DNA of 28,543 nt from Didymodactylos carnosus (Eukaryota; Rotifera; Eurotatoria; Philodinida; Philodinidae): assembly GCA_905250885.1 (NCBI GenBank), contig CAJNOQ010001789.1, positions 1-28,543 on the forward strand. Direction: 5' to 3'. Position numbers and translations under genes: made by a program. Positions 9,767 through 20,161 of the stretch are shown here, in pieces. The notes beneath the pieces are model-generated. The model saw nothing but the letters and a program-made list of their open reading frames with translations. It was not told the origin of the DNA and ran no database searches. Each line of letters starts with the position of its first letter. Position 1 is the stretch's first letter.

Positions 9767-11057
9767 ATTGAGAATTAGCACTTTAAAACAATAGTATCTA
9801 ATACATAAGAAGAGTATTGAATGAGTCTGTCAAAAAGATAAAGTACTTTGAAATCGGACTCTGTAGCAAGCGACTAATAATAAGTCCATTTCATTTTTAG
9901 CCTAAAAGTTGCCTTGAATAGTAGAAAATTTTTTTTATTATTAATTTCAAACATCAAGGAGAAATTTTAGAAGATTTCTTAGAGATCTATACATATGGTC
10001 ATACAACTATGTAAACTTCTTCTTCCGTAATTTGGTTAGAAGTTATGCAAGTTGTTTCTCGCATGAAAATATATAAAATTCAAAATTTTCATAAATATTG
10101 CATCTTATTTATCCGGGTTGTGATGGAAGAAGTTTTAAATGAGTTTGGGATTATATACAAGCCTCAAAAACCGTCGTTAAAATATAATGGTGTCTAATTC
10201 GATACAGTATCATTTAAAAATTACGAAAATATAACTACTGCTTCTGTCTAAAATAGAAAATGGATGCAAAAAACTATAGTCTTTACTATTATAGGAAATC
10301 ATGAAGCGTTCAATCCAAAGTGACTGAATTTTAAAATTCTATATATACGAGTTTGAAGTAAATTGAAGTAAATATATTACAGAAATATATATGTTTTTTG
10401 TTCTGGGAAAAAAGTATTACACCAGTAACCTGAACTGTCTATGATGCAATATATATTAAAGTATTGCAGGGCTCTGTCTGTTATAAAGATATCACAAATA
10501 ATCGTCATTTCGATAACTAGAGAGAATTCCATATATTTACTTAGTGACATAAGTGGAAGAAATATGACAAAAACACCTTTTAGTCGTTCGAGAGGTGATC
10601 TATGAGAAGAGAACTTGACTGGCATCCTATTGATACGAAACTACTCGGATTTCAGCCGGAAATCGAATAAGAATATGTATTTTGTGCGATATTACACTGA
10701 AGAAATGAAGATCCCTGAAAGTCTTATAAAGCAGTCATCATTCAGTTAATAAGATTCTATGGTATGAATAAAGATTATGATTATCTTTTTGCTTAATAAT
10801 AACAAATTTAGTTCATGATTAAAGAGAATGAAGCACATAGCTTTGAGGCGCAGAGAATTTTGATCGTCATGTTCGTTATTCAAGAGTATGTGGGAGTAAT
10901 CCGTCCTACATTCTGGAATTTTTGTTTCTCACTCAGCAAATTAGTTTTTGGAAAACATATGAAAATATAAAAGTGCCACTTTATAAAATAAGAGCTTAGA
11001 ACAAACTGACGAAACATATGAATACACTTTTTACCACTATCTTGCATTGAAGGTCAA
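9767..11057. other. Intergenic region upstream of the PLAAT gene
   Basis: No supported gene. An 82-codon open frame on the minus strand (10377-10625) starts with ATG but has no recognisable motif and no clear splice partners. It is probably chance. The proximal part should contain the promoter of the PLAAT gene, but I cannot point to a specific element. Confidence 0.4.
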
Positions 11058-11252
11058 GCTACGCTCAGGGCCGCAAACAGAAGCAGAACATTAGGGGGGG
11101 TGTAAAACAAAATTTCTCTCTTTGAGGTAGTGTGAAATTGATAAAAAAAATTTTGTGCGAGGAATAATGGATAAAATAACAACATCTTTTCACTTATTCG
11201 GAGGCTGTGCGCCCTCCCATACTTTCCCGTTATTTGCGGCCCTGGCTACGTT
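11058..11252. mobile_element. hAT-like MITE with 8-bp target-site duplication
   Basis: The element is 11066-11244 (179 bp). It begins CAGGGCCGCAAACAG and ends with the reverse complement form TATTTGCGGCCCTG, a terminal inverted repeat of the hAT type (CAGGG-GC ends). It is flanked by GCTACGCT (11058-11065) and GCTACGTT (11245-11252), an 8-bp target duplication with one difference. The interior has a G run, no open frame of note and no transposase. It is non-autonomous and must have been moved by a hAT transposase encoded elsewhere. Confidence 0.8.
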
Positions 11253-11400
11253 CTCCTTCATGTACCTATGCTCAGAAATTAATGGAAAATAAATAAATCG
11301 CTACAGCTAAGGTCTCTACGACCTGTCCAAGCGTACCAGCCAAAAACGTAAGTTCGGAGTGTTTTGTGAAATTCATAGCTCTCTAGCAACGCACAGAGTT

Positions 11401-11622
11401 GGGGAACATCTTATTTTGTAGCTTAAAGATTTTTCTTTCGAATAGTAACTACCCAAAGTCGAGCTCTAACCTAAACACTTGTCTATAATTCGCGCCAGCA
11501 AGGCTCTTTTGCATAAAAATGACGTATATCAAAACATTATGTCACTTAAACTAGCCAGCTGCTAGACTTTGCTTAGTTACAGTTTGAAAGAAAGATCTTT
11601 AAGCTCCAAAACGGAATGTTCT
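11401..11622. repeat. Foldback element, arms about 60-65 bp
   Basis: The segment 11401-11465 and the reverse complement of 11562-11622 align along their length. They share a core AGCTTAAAGAT-TTTCTTTC, followed by GTAACTA and CAAAGTC. Identity is clearly below that of a recent copy (roughly four bases in five). The spacer is about 96 nt and non-coding. It is probably an old non-autonomous DNA transposon. The boundaries are uncertain and no target duplication was found. Confidence 0.6.
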
Positions 11623-12434
11623 ACATACTTAGAATAATCATTACCAACATATGAATATCATTTATACAATATGAATAATCAAAAAATTAATTAAGAATCA
11701 TTACTAATGGTGGTGAGAATCTGTCAAAGTCATGATGGTGAAGGGCGTTTGAAGCAGCGTTCGATAAAAGAGTGAACTCTAATTTGTTGGTATGAGAAGG
11801 AGCAGAGAATTTTGCTTGTATTCTCTTTAGTTGTACGATTTTGAAAAGACCTCAATTATTCATCAGCTGTTCGGTCGGCATTTGATAATTCGGGGAAATA
11901 ATGAATAAATCATTTCAAAGATCCGTACCTCTAAATAGAGCAAATGGTAGTAGTAGATGGCAGTAGAGATCGTTTTAACCATTTTGTTAGTATGCGATGC
12001 ATCGATAAACTTCAAGAAAAACAAGGCACGTTTCACATAAAATCGTGATTATTTGATCTGATTTTGGGAAAGCAGAGATGTAAATCATCGCGGAAAATCG
12101 ATGTATGATTCAGGCGAAAAAATATTACTATACCACGTAAAAGATTAACGGATGTTTACGCGACTGACAGTTGAGCCATCCCTTGTACATGGCTACTTCG
12201 TACACATTCTGCCGCAATTTTGAGCTTCTTCAAGCTCATTCGCTTCAACTACAATTCCAGTTGTTCAGAATCACTTTGTATAACAGATATTTTCTTGTAA
12301 TTATATAACTTCTTCTTGAACAAATTTTTATCTCATAGATTTTTAGCTTTTTCAACTGTTCCGTTCTCTATTCAGTATGAATGAAACACCATTACATCAA
12401 ATGCTAAATAAAACTCACTAAATTGCAATATCAA
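11623..12434. other. Intergenic stretch without identified gene
   Basis: I see nothing coding here. It is AT-rich, with short stop-interrupted frames on both strands and a small hairpin-like sequence (GAGCTT-CTTC-AAGCTC) near 12222-12240. Confidence 0.4.
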
Positions 12435-12495
12435 CGACGCGCCGCGTCGGACAACAACAGGACAACAACAGGAACAATATTCCTGAGGAATATTG
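12435..12495. repeat. Compact cluster: GC palindrome, direct repeat, AT palindrome
   Basis: Three symmetric sequences abut within 61 bp. At 12435-12449 there is a GC-rich palindrome with arms CGACGCG/CGCGTCG around one base. At 12449-12472 there is a tandem duplication of the 11-mer GGACAACAACA. At 12475-12495 there is a palindrome with 10-bp arms CAATATTCCT/AGGAATATTG around one base. No reading frame runs through. The function is unknown. Confidence 0.7.
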
Positions 12496-12869
12496 CTCTT
12501 TCATTCACTCTCACTCTCCTTACCTTCACTCGTCCCTAAGGAGAAGCACAAAATCGATTCAATTTTGTTGATCGGAAGAAACATCACATTGAAAAGCATC
12601 AAATGTCAGGGATACTTAACCGTTAGTTGACACACTCAAAAAGCATTGTCATCCAGATGCAGCTAGCAGGAAAGACATAACTATATGGACATGATAGAGA
12701 GATGTATACATGTTCAATCGTCGCCTGGAAACATTATAGTATACATCGTACATAATTTCTGAGATATTTTGATTTTTGAGATGAGCAAATTAAGTACCTT
12801 TACATATAATTTTGTAACGCTAATTTACAATATATTAAAGTAGAAAAGAAGTTCCAAAAAGACTTTTTA

Positions 12870-12939
12870 TTTAGTACGCATAATAAAGTAACAGCAGTAG
12901 TTTCCATTTTATTGCTGTTACTTTATTATGCGTACTAAA
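12870..12939. repeat. Perfect 27-bp stem hairpin, 16-nt loop
   Basis: Bases 12870-12896 and 12913-12939 are exact reverse complements over 27 bp, beginning TTTAGTACGCATAATAAAGT on the left arm. The loop is 12897-12912. No ORF covers it. It could be a tiny foldback transposon relic, a replication-slippage palindrome or the stem of a structured transcript. The sequence alone does not decide. Confidence 0.85.
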
Positions 12940-13215
12940 ATTTTTGCCCATTCATAAAGAAAATGTGTACTTTTTATTTACTTTCTTATATCTATATTGA
13001 CTAAGTTTTGGCATATGGAAGTATTGACTAGCATATTCAGTTGCACTTATAACTGCGGTACAAGAGAAAGACAGCAGAAAAAACCGACACTCATTACGAT
13101 GATGAAAATTGAAAGTTTATTCAGCAATTATTGCCTATCATACAAATTTTATTTATGTATGTTATGTAGTTAATATGCATTTTCTATTTGACTTTCTAAA
13201 GTTCGAAAACATTGA

Positions 13216-13591
13216 TTTATTGATAGATATAGCAAAAATCTTGTATCAATATCGTCTCCGTCCAGCAATTCGCCTCATGCTAATACATCTCCAAATGTAC
13301 TGGACGACGCGTTAACAAAAGCTGCAGTGACCACAGCGGTAAAGACAACTCTTCTACGCCTTGCACCACATCAAGTTTTATCGCAACTCGGATAGCAGCA
13401 GCGAATGTTATCTCAACTAACGCAACCGCGTGAATCTTCTCGATCAACTGATAAGTCGAACCGATTCTCAGCGTCGTAAAGCACCTCTAGCTCGAAGAAC
13501 CGATAATACTTTAACAACCGATTCACAAAATAATCGGTCTAAAGCAGCAGCGTCTCCTACAATGGGAGCTTATAAAACATCAAGCACATGA
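13216..13591 (+). pseudogene. Broken coding fragment of unknown family (Ser/Thr/Ala-rich)
   Basis: Against the AT-rich surroundings, this stretch has clearly coding-like composition. One frame reads about 59 codons, including DDALTKAAVTTAVKTTLLRL, up to an in-frame TAG at 13393-13395. The same frame then reopens and continues (QQRMLSQLTQPRESS) to a TAA at 13477-13479. A second frame takes over at about 13440-13460 and reads RTDSQRRKAPLARRTDNTL to a TGA at 13589-13591. One nonsense codon plus one frameshift in otherwise sensible coding sequence points to a decayed 3' terminal exon. I do not recognise the family. Sequencing errors or an unusual short intron could instead explain the breaks. No promoter or upstream exon was identified. 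Confidence 0.5.
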
Positions 13592-14938
13592 AAACAAATA
13601 AGAAAACATGATTTTACTCAGTTTTATGTAGAAAGTTCCCACTTACTCATTTGATACTCCATATGAAATAGGATCATACCAAAAATTATCAGAAACGGTT
13701 TGATCTATTATATATGTTTTAATATTTCTGACGCATTTAGAATAAAAACTTATATCTTACCATCGTGACATTCAATGTGATAAAAAGGAAATATTATTTG
13801 GTAATATTTTTGACTTTACGTAAATTGCTTTCATAAGTGCTTGTTCATCGTAGGAAGGATATATGTAAGAGTCGCAGTATCTGTCGAAAATCACGAATCA
13901 GCGAATTCCCGAATAACGAATAAGTACATTCCCCAATAAATAAATTTTGTAAATAAATGTATATTTATGTTGTTGGCTAATTGATGAGAATTCCTTCTAA
14001 TAGATGCATGCTGAAGTTTTGATAATACTGGTTGACTGATGATGAAATTTGTCGCCCCGGTTTTGTTTTGTCGCCTTCCCAGCTTCCTCTATACTATGTT
14101 ACAATATAACACTCATTTGGACTCGTAACGAGTTCAAAACAGCTTCCCGGCCTAAAAGAAGACATTGGTATTTTTCATCTCGTAACGAGTTTAAAGACTG
14201 CCATACGTGGGCATTTTCTACGTTTTCAAGTGTTCTAGCTATTCCGTATTCCAGCTTATCAAATATGAAAAGCTCTGTGGTATTTCGAAAGGATTTATAG
14301 ACAACCCTGGAACAAAAAATAGTTTTTAACTTTTTCAATTTCATAATAACGTTTTGCAAGCAACATTAATCATATCACAAAATTTTCAACTTATTCTTGT
14401 GTTTTTGAGTGATTTATGAATTTTTTCACATTATATGGAAACAGCGTCGAAAGCCTAATCTTTGTAATCTCGATTTCACCAGGTTTTCGCATTCTTTTCC
14501 AAAACTAAACACTGTCGCGAGATTCAGTACGTCCAATGACGTACCTTCCATGGTCCGAATAAAAGACCAGATGGTCTTTTATTTCGTCTGGCAACTCAAA
14601 ACTTTGAGGGTGGTCTTCTATTGAAGCCAACTTTTTCCTCACCATTACCATTCATTACTAGGATTATCACAGTCATTTTTATATGCGAATAAAGATCTTT
14701 TAGATCCGTTTTGATCCGAATAAGTTGAAGAGGAGTCGGAGTTATTTTCACCATATTGAGTTAGATTTACGAGCGGGAGAAGATGGTCCTCCAATGACAT
14801 TATTTGACTTTTAGCAAAAATTTATATTTAACAAATAATTCTTGCTCACATTCACATTCGTTATACTCGTTCCAAACACACGTGTGTGACAAGAACGTGC
14901 GAGAAAAACGGCATTTTTTCCTGTCCTTTTCGAAGAGA
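13592..14938. other. Intergenic repeat-bearing stretch
   Basis: No supported gene. Overlapping open frames on both strands at 14049-14359 have no motif. The palindromic 11-mer CTCGTAACGAG occurs twice (near 14122 and 14179). A short inverted repeat AAAAGACC/GGTCTTTT lies near 14562-14581. From about 14787 the outer arm of the neighbouring inverted-repeat element may begin. Confidence 0.4.
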
Positions 14939-15325
14939 ATTTCTAGGAAGTCTATAGTAACAATGACTGTTTATTAAACGGGGAAAAAACCTTTTCAGCG
15001 TTTGATATCAATAAAAATGTATGCATGATCAAGTAATTTCTTTACGCTGTTTTTTGTTGACATTCTTATGTAGTAATTTTTTCAGAACTTAGGAAAGAGA
15101 ATAAGGTGTTATCGCATCATCGGTAGTCTACCAGTGCAAAGGTTTTGTTTGACAATTGTCTGTTGAACAAATCACACAATCAAATTAGGAAGTAGTGTCG
15201 AAGTTTTCAGTACAATTTCAAAACCAATGCGGCTATCATGTATACATTTTTATTTATATCAAACGCTGAAAAGGTTTTCTTCCTCTTTAATAAAACGGTC
15301 ATGGTTACAAAATACTTCCTAGAAT
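14939..15325. mobile_element. Long-terminal-inverted-repeat MITE or foldback element
   Basis: The arms are 14939-15029 and 15236-15325, about 90 bp each. They match as reverse complements at roughly 85%, with the best block AACCTTTTCAGCGTTTGATA identical in both. The 206-nt middle has no coding frame. Further out, CCAATGACA at 14791-14799 and TGTCATTGG at 15405-15413 are also inverted copies. The real element may therefore span about 14.79-15.41 kb with more diverged outer arms. No transposase and no certain target duplication. Confidence 0.7.
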
Positions 15326-15330
15326 ATGTT

Positions 15331-15834
15331 CAAACAACAATGTTTTCGACGGAAGGGCATATTTAATGACAATGAGAAATGTTAAAACTCTACCTAAAGT
15401 GTGCTGTCATTGGGGTAAAAACTACAATGAATACAGACTATGTATAAAACAAGGCATGAGCTGCACTGCTAACATCAGTATAAATTAATTCATTTTTTCT
15501 TCACATACAAGACACTTCGCTTATGAAGTATAAATCGTCAATTTCCAGTCATATTCAAGAACAACATCTCTTTTATCATAGTCAGTATGTTTTAAATTGT
15601 TTATTGAATTATAAACAGCTAATGTTACAAGTCCGAGTATAACTCCCTACACATTCCTTCACTGAGACCCAGTTCTCTCGTCAAAAGTGACGATTTGCAT
15701 CAGAAATACCGGTTATGAGTACCTAGTGCAATAGCCCAATGTGTCCTCTTTCCATAGCGCTAATTTTGTGTCTTGAAAAATGATTTTTGGTGGTTCTTTA
15801 GGTTAAAAAGGTTTCAGAAAAACATAAGAGAAAA
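15331..15834. other. Intergenic stretch between two repeat elements
   Basis: No gene seen. The first ~90 bases may belong to the outer arm of the preceding inverted-repeat element. The rest is unremarkable AT-rich DNA with many stops in all frames. Confidence 0.4.
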
Positions 15835-16053
15835 CCCTAGAGAACGTACTTGATGCAAGTACTTGATTACTTGAGTACTTGTCAATGATCGAAATACCTG
15901 CCTTATTGCTAAGAAGTACTCTCTGAAAGTATTTGGCAAGTAAGGACAAGCACTTACAAGTAAATTCACTTCTGGAAAAAAGGCAAGTACCTGTTTCATT
16001 ACGCAGACGAAGTACTTAGTCCAAGTACTCGGCCCCAAGTACGTTTTCTAGGG
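15835..16053. mobile_element. 219-bp MITE-like element packed with GTACTTG motifs
   Basis: The ends are inverted repeats: CCCTAGAGAACGTACTTG at 15835-15852 and its reverse complement, with one difference, at 16036-16053. Between them the heptamer GTACTTG or its complement CAAGTAC occurs seven times in total across the element, with further one-base variants. A 74-codon minus-strand frame running through it is a by-product of the repeats. I could not identify a target duplication. A MITE with subterminal transposase-binding repeats is the simplest reading. Confidence 0.6.
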
Positions 16054-16271
16054 AATGCCTCTGCTGTATTTTAAAAGCAATAAATGAAGAGAAAATGGTT
16101 TTGACATAGAATTTGAGAAAGGACATCTAAACCTGGCGATCTCCGTGTACTCTATTTCCAGTGACTGATTAGTCGAGCTTTACTCATCTCTCCACAGGTT
16201 ACAATGCTCGTAGGGTTAAATTCCGTTCTCAGATGATGCGTGACCGAGTAAAACGATATGGAACTCACAGG

Positions 16272-16702
16272 TACTCTCTAAAAAAAAAAGGTTTATTACG
16301 AAACTTAAAAGGGTATAGAGAAGTGCAACCATTTCTAAACCCTTTTAGGTTGGCACAAGGTGTAATACAAAACCGTTTTAAGTGCATTGAAACGCTCGAT
16401 CAGTGCATTTGCTTATTTCGTTATGTTTTTTCCTCATGATTTTTTCTCGAAAGATCAAAAATTACAGAAGTTTCAAGTATTTTGTGGGCTCAGTTTTCGC
16501 CGCCCTATACAGTGAAAACTTGACCAAGCTGCTGAAATGGGCCACTTGCTCAGAAAAAAATTTTTTGAAAAAAAACTGCTAGAATTTATACACTTAAACA
16601 GTTTCATACTGCACCATGTACGAAACCTAAAAGGGTTTAGAAATGGTTGCACTTCTCTATACCCTTTTAAGTTTCGTAATAAACCTTTTTTTTTAGAGAG
16701 TA
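16272..16702. repeat. Near-perfect 79-bp inverted repeat, recent foldback element
   Basis: Bases 16272-16351 are the reverse complement of about 16624-16702 apart from a one-base difference in an A/T run. Within the spacer the similarity continues more weakly (GGTG-TATGAAAC-GTTTAAGTG-like matches) toward 16400 and 16575. The near-identity implies a young or actively homogenised repeat. A read-through transcript would form a long hairpin. Short open frames in both arms are mirror images of the repeat and not genes. Confidence 0.8.
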
Positions 16703-19700
16703 GACTGAGTATGAGAATTATGCTGTAGCCTCGAAAGCCTCACGATTTTCTTACGATTTAAGGAGCAATACTTTGAGAGGCAAAGCGTAACGAGTGTTTT
16801 TTTGAGGACAAATAAAACTGAAGTTTGCTGCAAGTTTGTCCCAATTCCTTTTTAAATATGTAAATTTTTGAAGAAGCTCTCTTCTCATCCACCTAAGATG
16901 TGGCGCCTTCGCACCAGATAGTTTACACATTTTTGTTAGTCTTGTAAAAATACTCTAACATTTTTTCAGACCAGCGTTAGCGCCGATGTTACGCAGTTCA
17001 GACGGTCCAGTGTAATCTGACAGTTTCCTGTTTGTTTGAAGGTTTCGGTGTGAACGTAACTTTTGAGTGTGCCAATGTTTTGAAATTGGCCCCTGTTTGT
17101 GAGAGAAGTGAAAATACACGGGCACCAAAACTCGTAATTTTCTTTGTGAAACTATCTGGGGAAAGTTCATCTGACGGTAATATCAGATTTAAAGAAAAAT
17201 TTTCATATGAGGTTTTCGCTTTCTTTTGCAACGCCTTCCCTATATAAACACATTTGATTAAACTTGTGGCTTAATGATGCATCTGTTTTCATAATCAGCC
17301 GTCTTCGGATTTTGATGATTAAACGTTTAAAGCTGGTTTGGTTCAGCATCCATCTCTTGCTGAGAATTCAATTTAAAGGCTTATAAATGACAAACGTCAT
17401 CATTTTTTATTCATTGTGAAAATAATCTGCGTTCTTTCGAATAAAATTTTGCTATCGAAGAATAAAGTGACTTGAAATATTTTACCCAATCGAACACACA
17501 GGACTACTTTTTATCCAATGAAAAATGTTCACTTAAGCATAAAAATTAAATTCTGTTTGTTTTTTTTTGTCATTTTCTTCTTTTTACACCCACCCGCTCA
17601 TATTGGAAGAAAAGAGAAAAGTATCAGAATTCAGCTTGACATCGATAAGTCATAGTTAAAAAGTCAGTTGTTTTTTTGTTCACATATAATTTAATTAAAA
17701 TATTTTACTTGAGCAGCTGTAAAATAATGAAGATCAATTGATGCATTTGAATATATTGTGTTTTTTGAAATATGAGATGGTTAATACGTCTTTGTAATTC
17801 CCTTTTACAATTGTTATGAAAAGTATAGTTAACGCGGAAAAATAGGACATGATCAATTATGTTATTTGTGACTTGAATCATTTTCAAAGTGATTTGTAAG
17901 ATCTCAATAAATTCATAATAAGAATTCTGAAGAGTGTATCTCATTCTAATTTGATTTCTTGAACATATTTTTAAAATTTTTTGTACATCAATCGAACGTC
18001 GTAAGAAACCAAATCAGAATGAGATGTGCATATGAACATTAACTTGGAATGAATCTAAGAATAAAATTTCATTTTATTTTTACTCTTCTTCTCGGTTGCA
18101 TAACGGTACTAGTACACGATAGACAGAGAGATACAATTTACCGACTATCAACAGCTGTTTACTGTCAATAATAAATTGTATAGAACGAACTCAAGAAAAA
18201 AAATTCTTGCAGCATTATTCCATCGTTAACATGTAACCAAGAATCCAATGTAGAGAAAATATTCCTCGCACTTGTTGTCGTTTGTTTTATGCAATATATA
18301 ATAAAAAAACTGGGAATTGTTTTCTTTTCTCTCTTTCTTCTTCCATGGTCTATCGTCCATCAACTGCTAGTAAAAGAAAGGAAGAATAGTATGTATGTGT
18401 GTGGGTGGGTGGGATTATATAAATATGAATGGATATAAGAAAGACAAAATTTTCTTCATGGTTTTTTTTTCTTTTGAAAATTTTTTATTTCTCATTGGTC
18501 AAAAATAAAACAATTTTTGATGTCGCATCAAACATGTATTTGACGGAGAAACGAAGAGAAGAAGAAATTTGTCATCGTTTCTTAATAATAATACTAAATA
18601 ATATATGTTTGATACGTATTCAACAGTCAACAACAGAGAGAACCTACTAAATATTATTCATTTTTCCATCCTGCACAATAGGTTGCTCTGCTTCTGCATA
18701 TAGTTAGCGATTTCCTCTTCTTTTTTTTTGTTGATTGTCTATATTGCATTTTTTTTTTGAAAAAAAACAAAACAGGATAGATATGTAATGTAAAAAAAAA
18801 AAATATTATCAACCGTGTGTAACCCACATTTGACAAGCTATAATATACTCTGTAAGAAGAGAAAGAAACACAACAACAACAAGAGCAATTCTTATAATCA
18901 AAGGCATCATTATCCTTGTTAATTGTGGTAATACGATTAAATATTATATATATTTGATCTTTATGAACAAAAATAGAAATTGAAGAATCAAAAAACAGAA
19001 AATATACAATACGATACATACTCACATACGAAATTGACTGCATCATGTTCAAGAACATGTAAGTAGAAAAAAAATAGATATTCAACACACTGTATAACAA
19101 CAATATATACGTTTAATCGAAAATATACGTTACTAATACTATACGTGTAAAATGAGATTATATTAGATGTAGACTATATACATATATGTGTATAGTAACA
19201 AATGCCATTAAAGAGAGAAAATCACCTGTCTCATGATGAACAGAGATTAACTAAGAAAATAAGTGTTTATTTTAACGTTTCAAATCAGTTCAAATTTAAT
19301 TTCGATCTGATAGAGATCGTCTGTTCTCATAGATGAGAAAGATAGAAAATAATTGTATTGATGATCACACAAAGGATATATCGATTCCATCAGAGAGCAT
19401 CGTAGTGTGGTCCAGTGAAAGTTTGTCTCTAGAAGCTACAAGAAAAATATAAGACAAAATAAGTTATCATCAGAGTAAAGAGGAACAATAAAAGAGAATA
19501 ACAAATCTGACAGGTACACGAATTACATTGAGAATTACAGTAACAGATACATTCACTTTCAATGGAGAACAAGGTGTTTTTTCTCTCCAGTGTTATAAGA
19601 CTAGTTACTGCGTGCGCCGCCGAAAAGCATAAATAGATGTTTAAAGGTGCTTTATAGATTATTCACTTATCTTCAAATCAGAGAACCATTTTATTCCTTA

Positions 19701-20161
19701 AAAAATACTCTTAGTCTCGCTCTTACTTACTCTTGTTGCTATTTGCTTCTACGATCGGTGTATAATAAAAGGTGCTTCAATTTGTTTTTCTTCTTCTATC
19801 CTTCTGATTGTGATAGTAACTACAATTTGAATTGAATCGTGAATAAAACTGCTGATGCTTTAGAACAAAAAAATGTTGAAATTACTTGTCTTTTTTTCTA
19901 TTTTCATTTTCTCTCTCTTTCTCTCTTTCACTACTATCATCGTCCATCCTATACCCTACTATATTCTGATGAAAATGAAACTTTAGACGTGAAACATACT
20001 TTATATTCATTTTTTTAAGTTGAAAATCAAATTCGATCGTTTCTTTTGCCTTCTCCCTAACATAGATCCGATTATCCTTATGTGTATATTGTTTAATACC
20101 ACGACCGTATAGTTTTTCATGTCTATGGCTCTGTGTATGTCTTATATCTTTATAGTTTATA
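16703..20161. other. Large gene-free region upstream of the SIX1/2 homeobox gene
   Basis: About 3.4 kb with no supported gene. Between 16955 and 17247 three open frames overlap on both strands in slightly richer sequence. None shows a family motif, so I read the block as a possible worn repeat. Further right there are poly-A/T runs, a GTGTGGGTGGGTGGG run near 18398-18412 and CT-rich tracts near 19908-19930. Regulatory DNA of the homeobox gene is expected here by analogy, but I cannot name elements. An AG at 20154-20155 after a T-rich tract may be a 5' splice-leader or intron acceptor. Confidence 0.4.

Noticed and set aside
10377-10625. 82-codon minus-strand frame upstream of the PLAAT gene
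   Set aside because: No motif and no in-phase splice link to the PLAAT exons, whose N-terminus is already complete.
15814-16038. 74-codon minus-strand frame
   Set aside because: It lies inside the GTACTTG-rich inverted-repeat element, and the repeat explains its amino-acid pattern.
16233-16728. Two plus-strand frames of 62-68 codons
   Set aside because: They run through the two arms of a near-perfect inverted repeat and read opposite strands of the same sequence, so neither is credible as a gene.
86-17056. An 18-base near match (AAGATTTCGGTGTGAACG at 86-103, 17 of 18 at 17039-17056)
   Set aside because: It could mark two copies of a worn repeat, but similarity does not extend convincingly on either side. 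A single match of this length is not far from chance in 28 kb of biased DNA.
16955-17247. Three overlapping open frames on both strands
   Set aside because: They overlap each other, carry no recognisable domain and lack consistent splice sites. They reflect a locally stop-poor stretch, perhaps of repeat origin.
18654-19103. 149-codon minus-strand open frame
   Set aside because: The translation is Phe/Tyr/Ser/Lys low-complexity sequence from poly-A/T DNA with no domain. Length alone is not convincing at this base composition.
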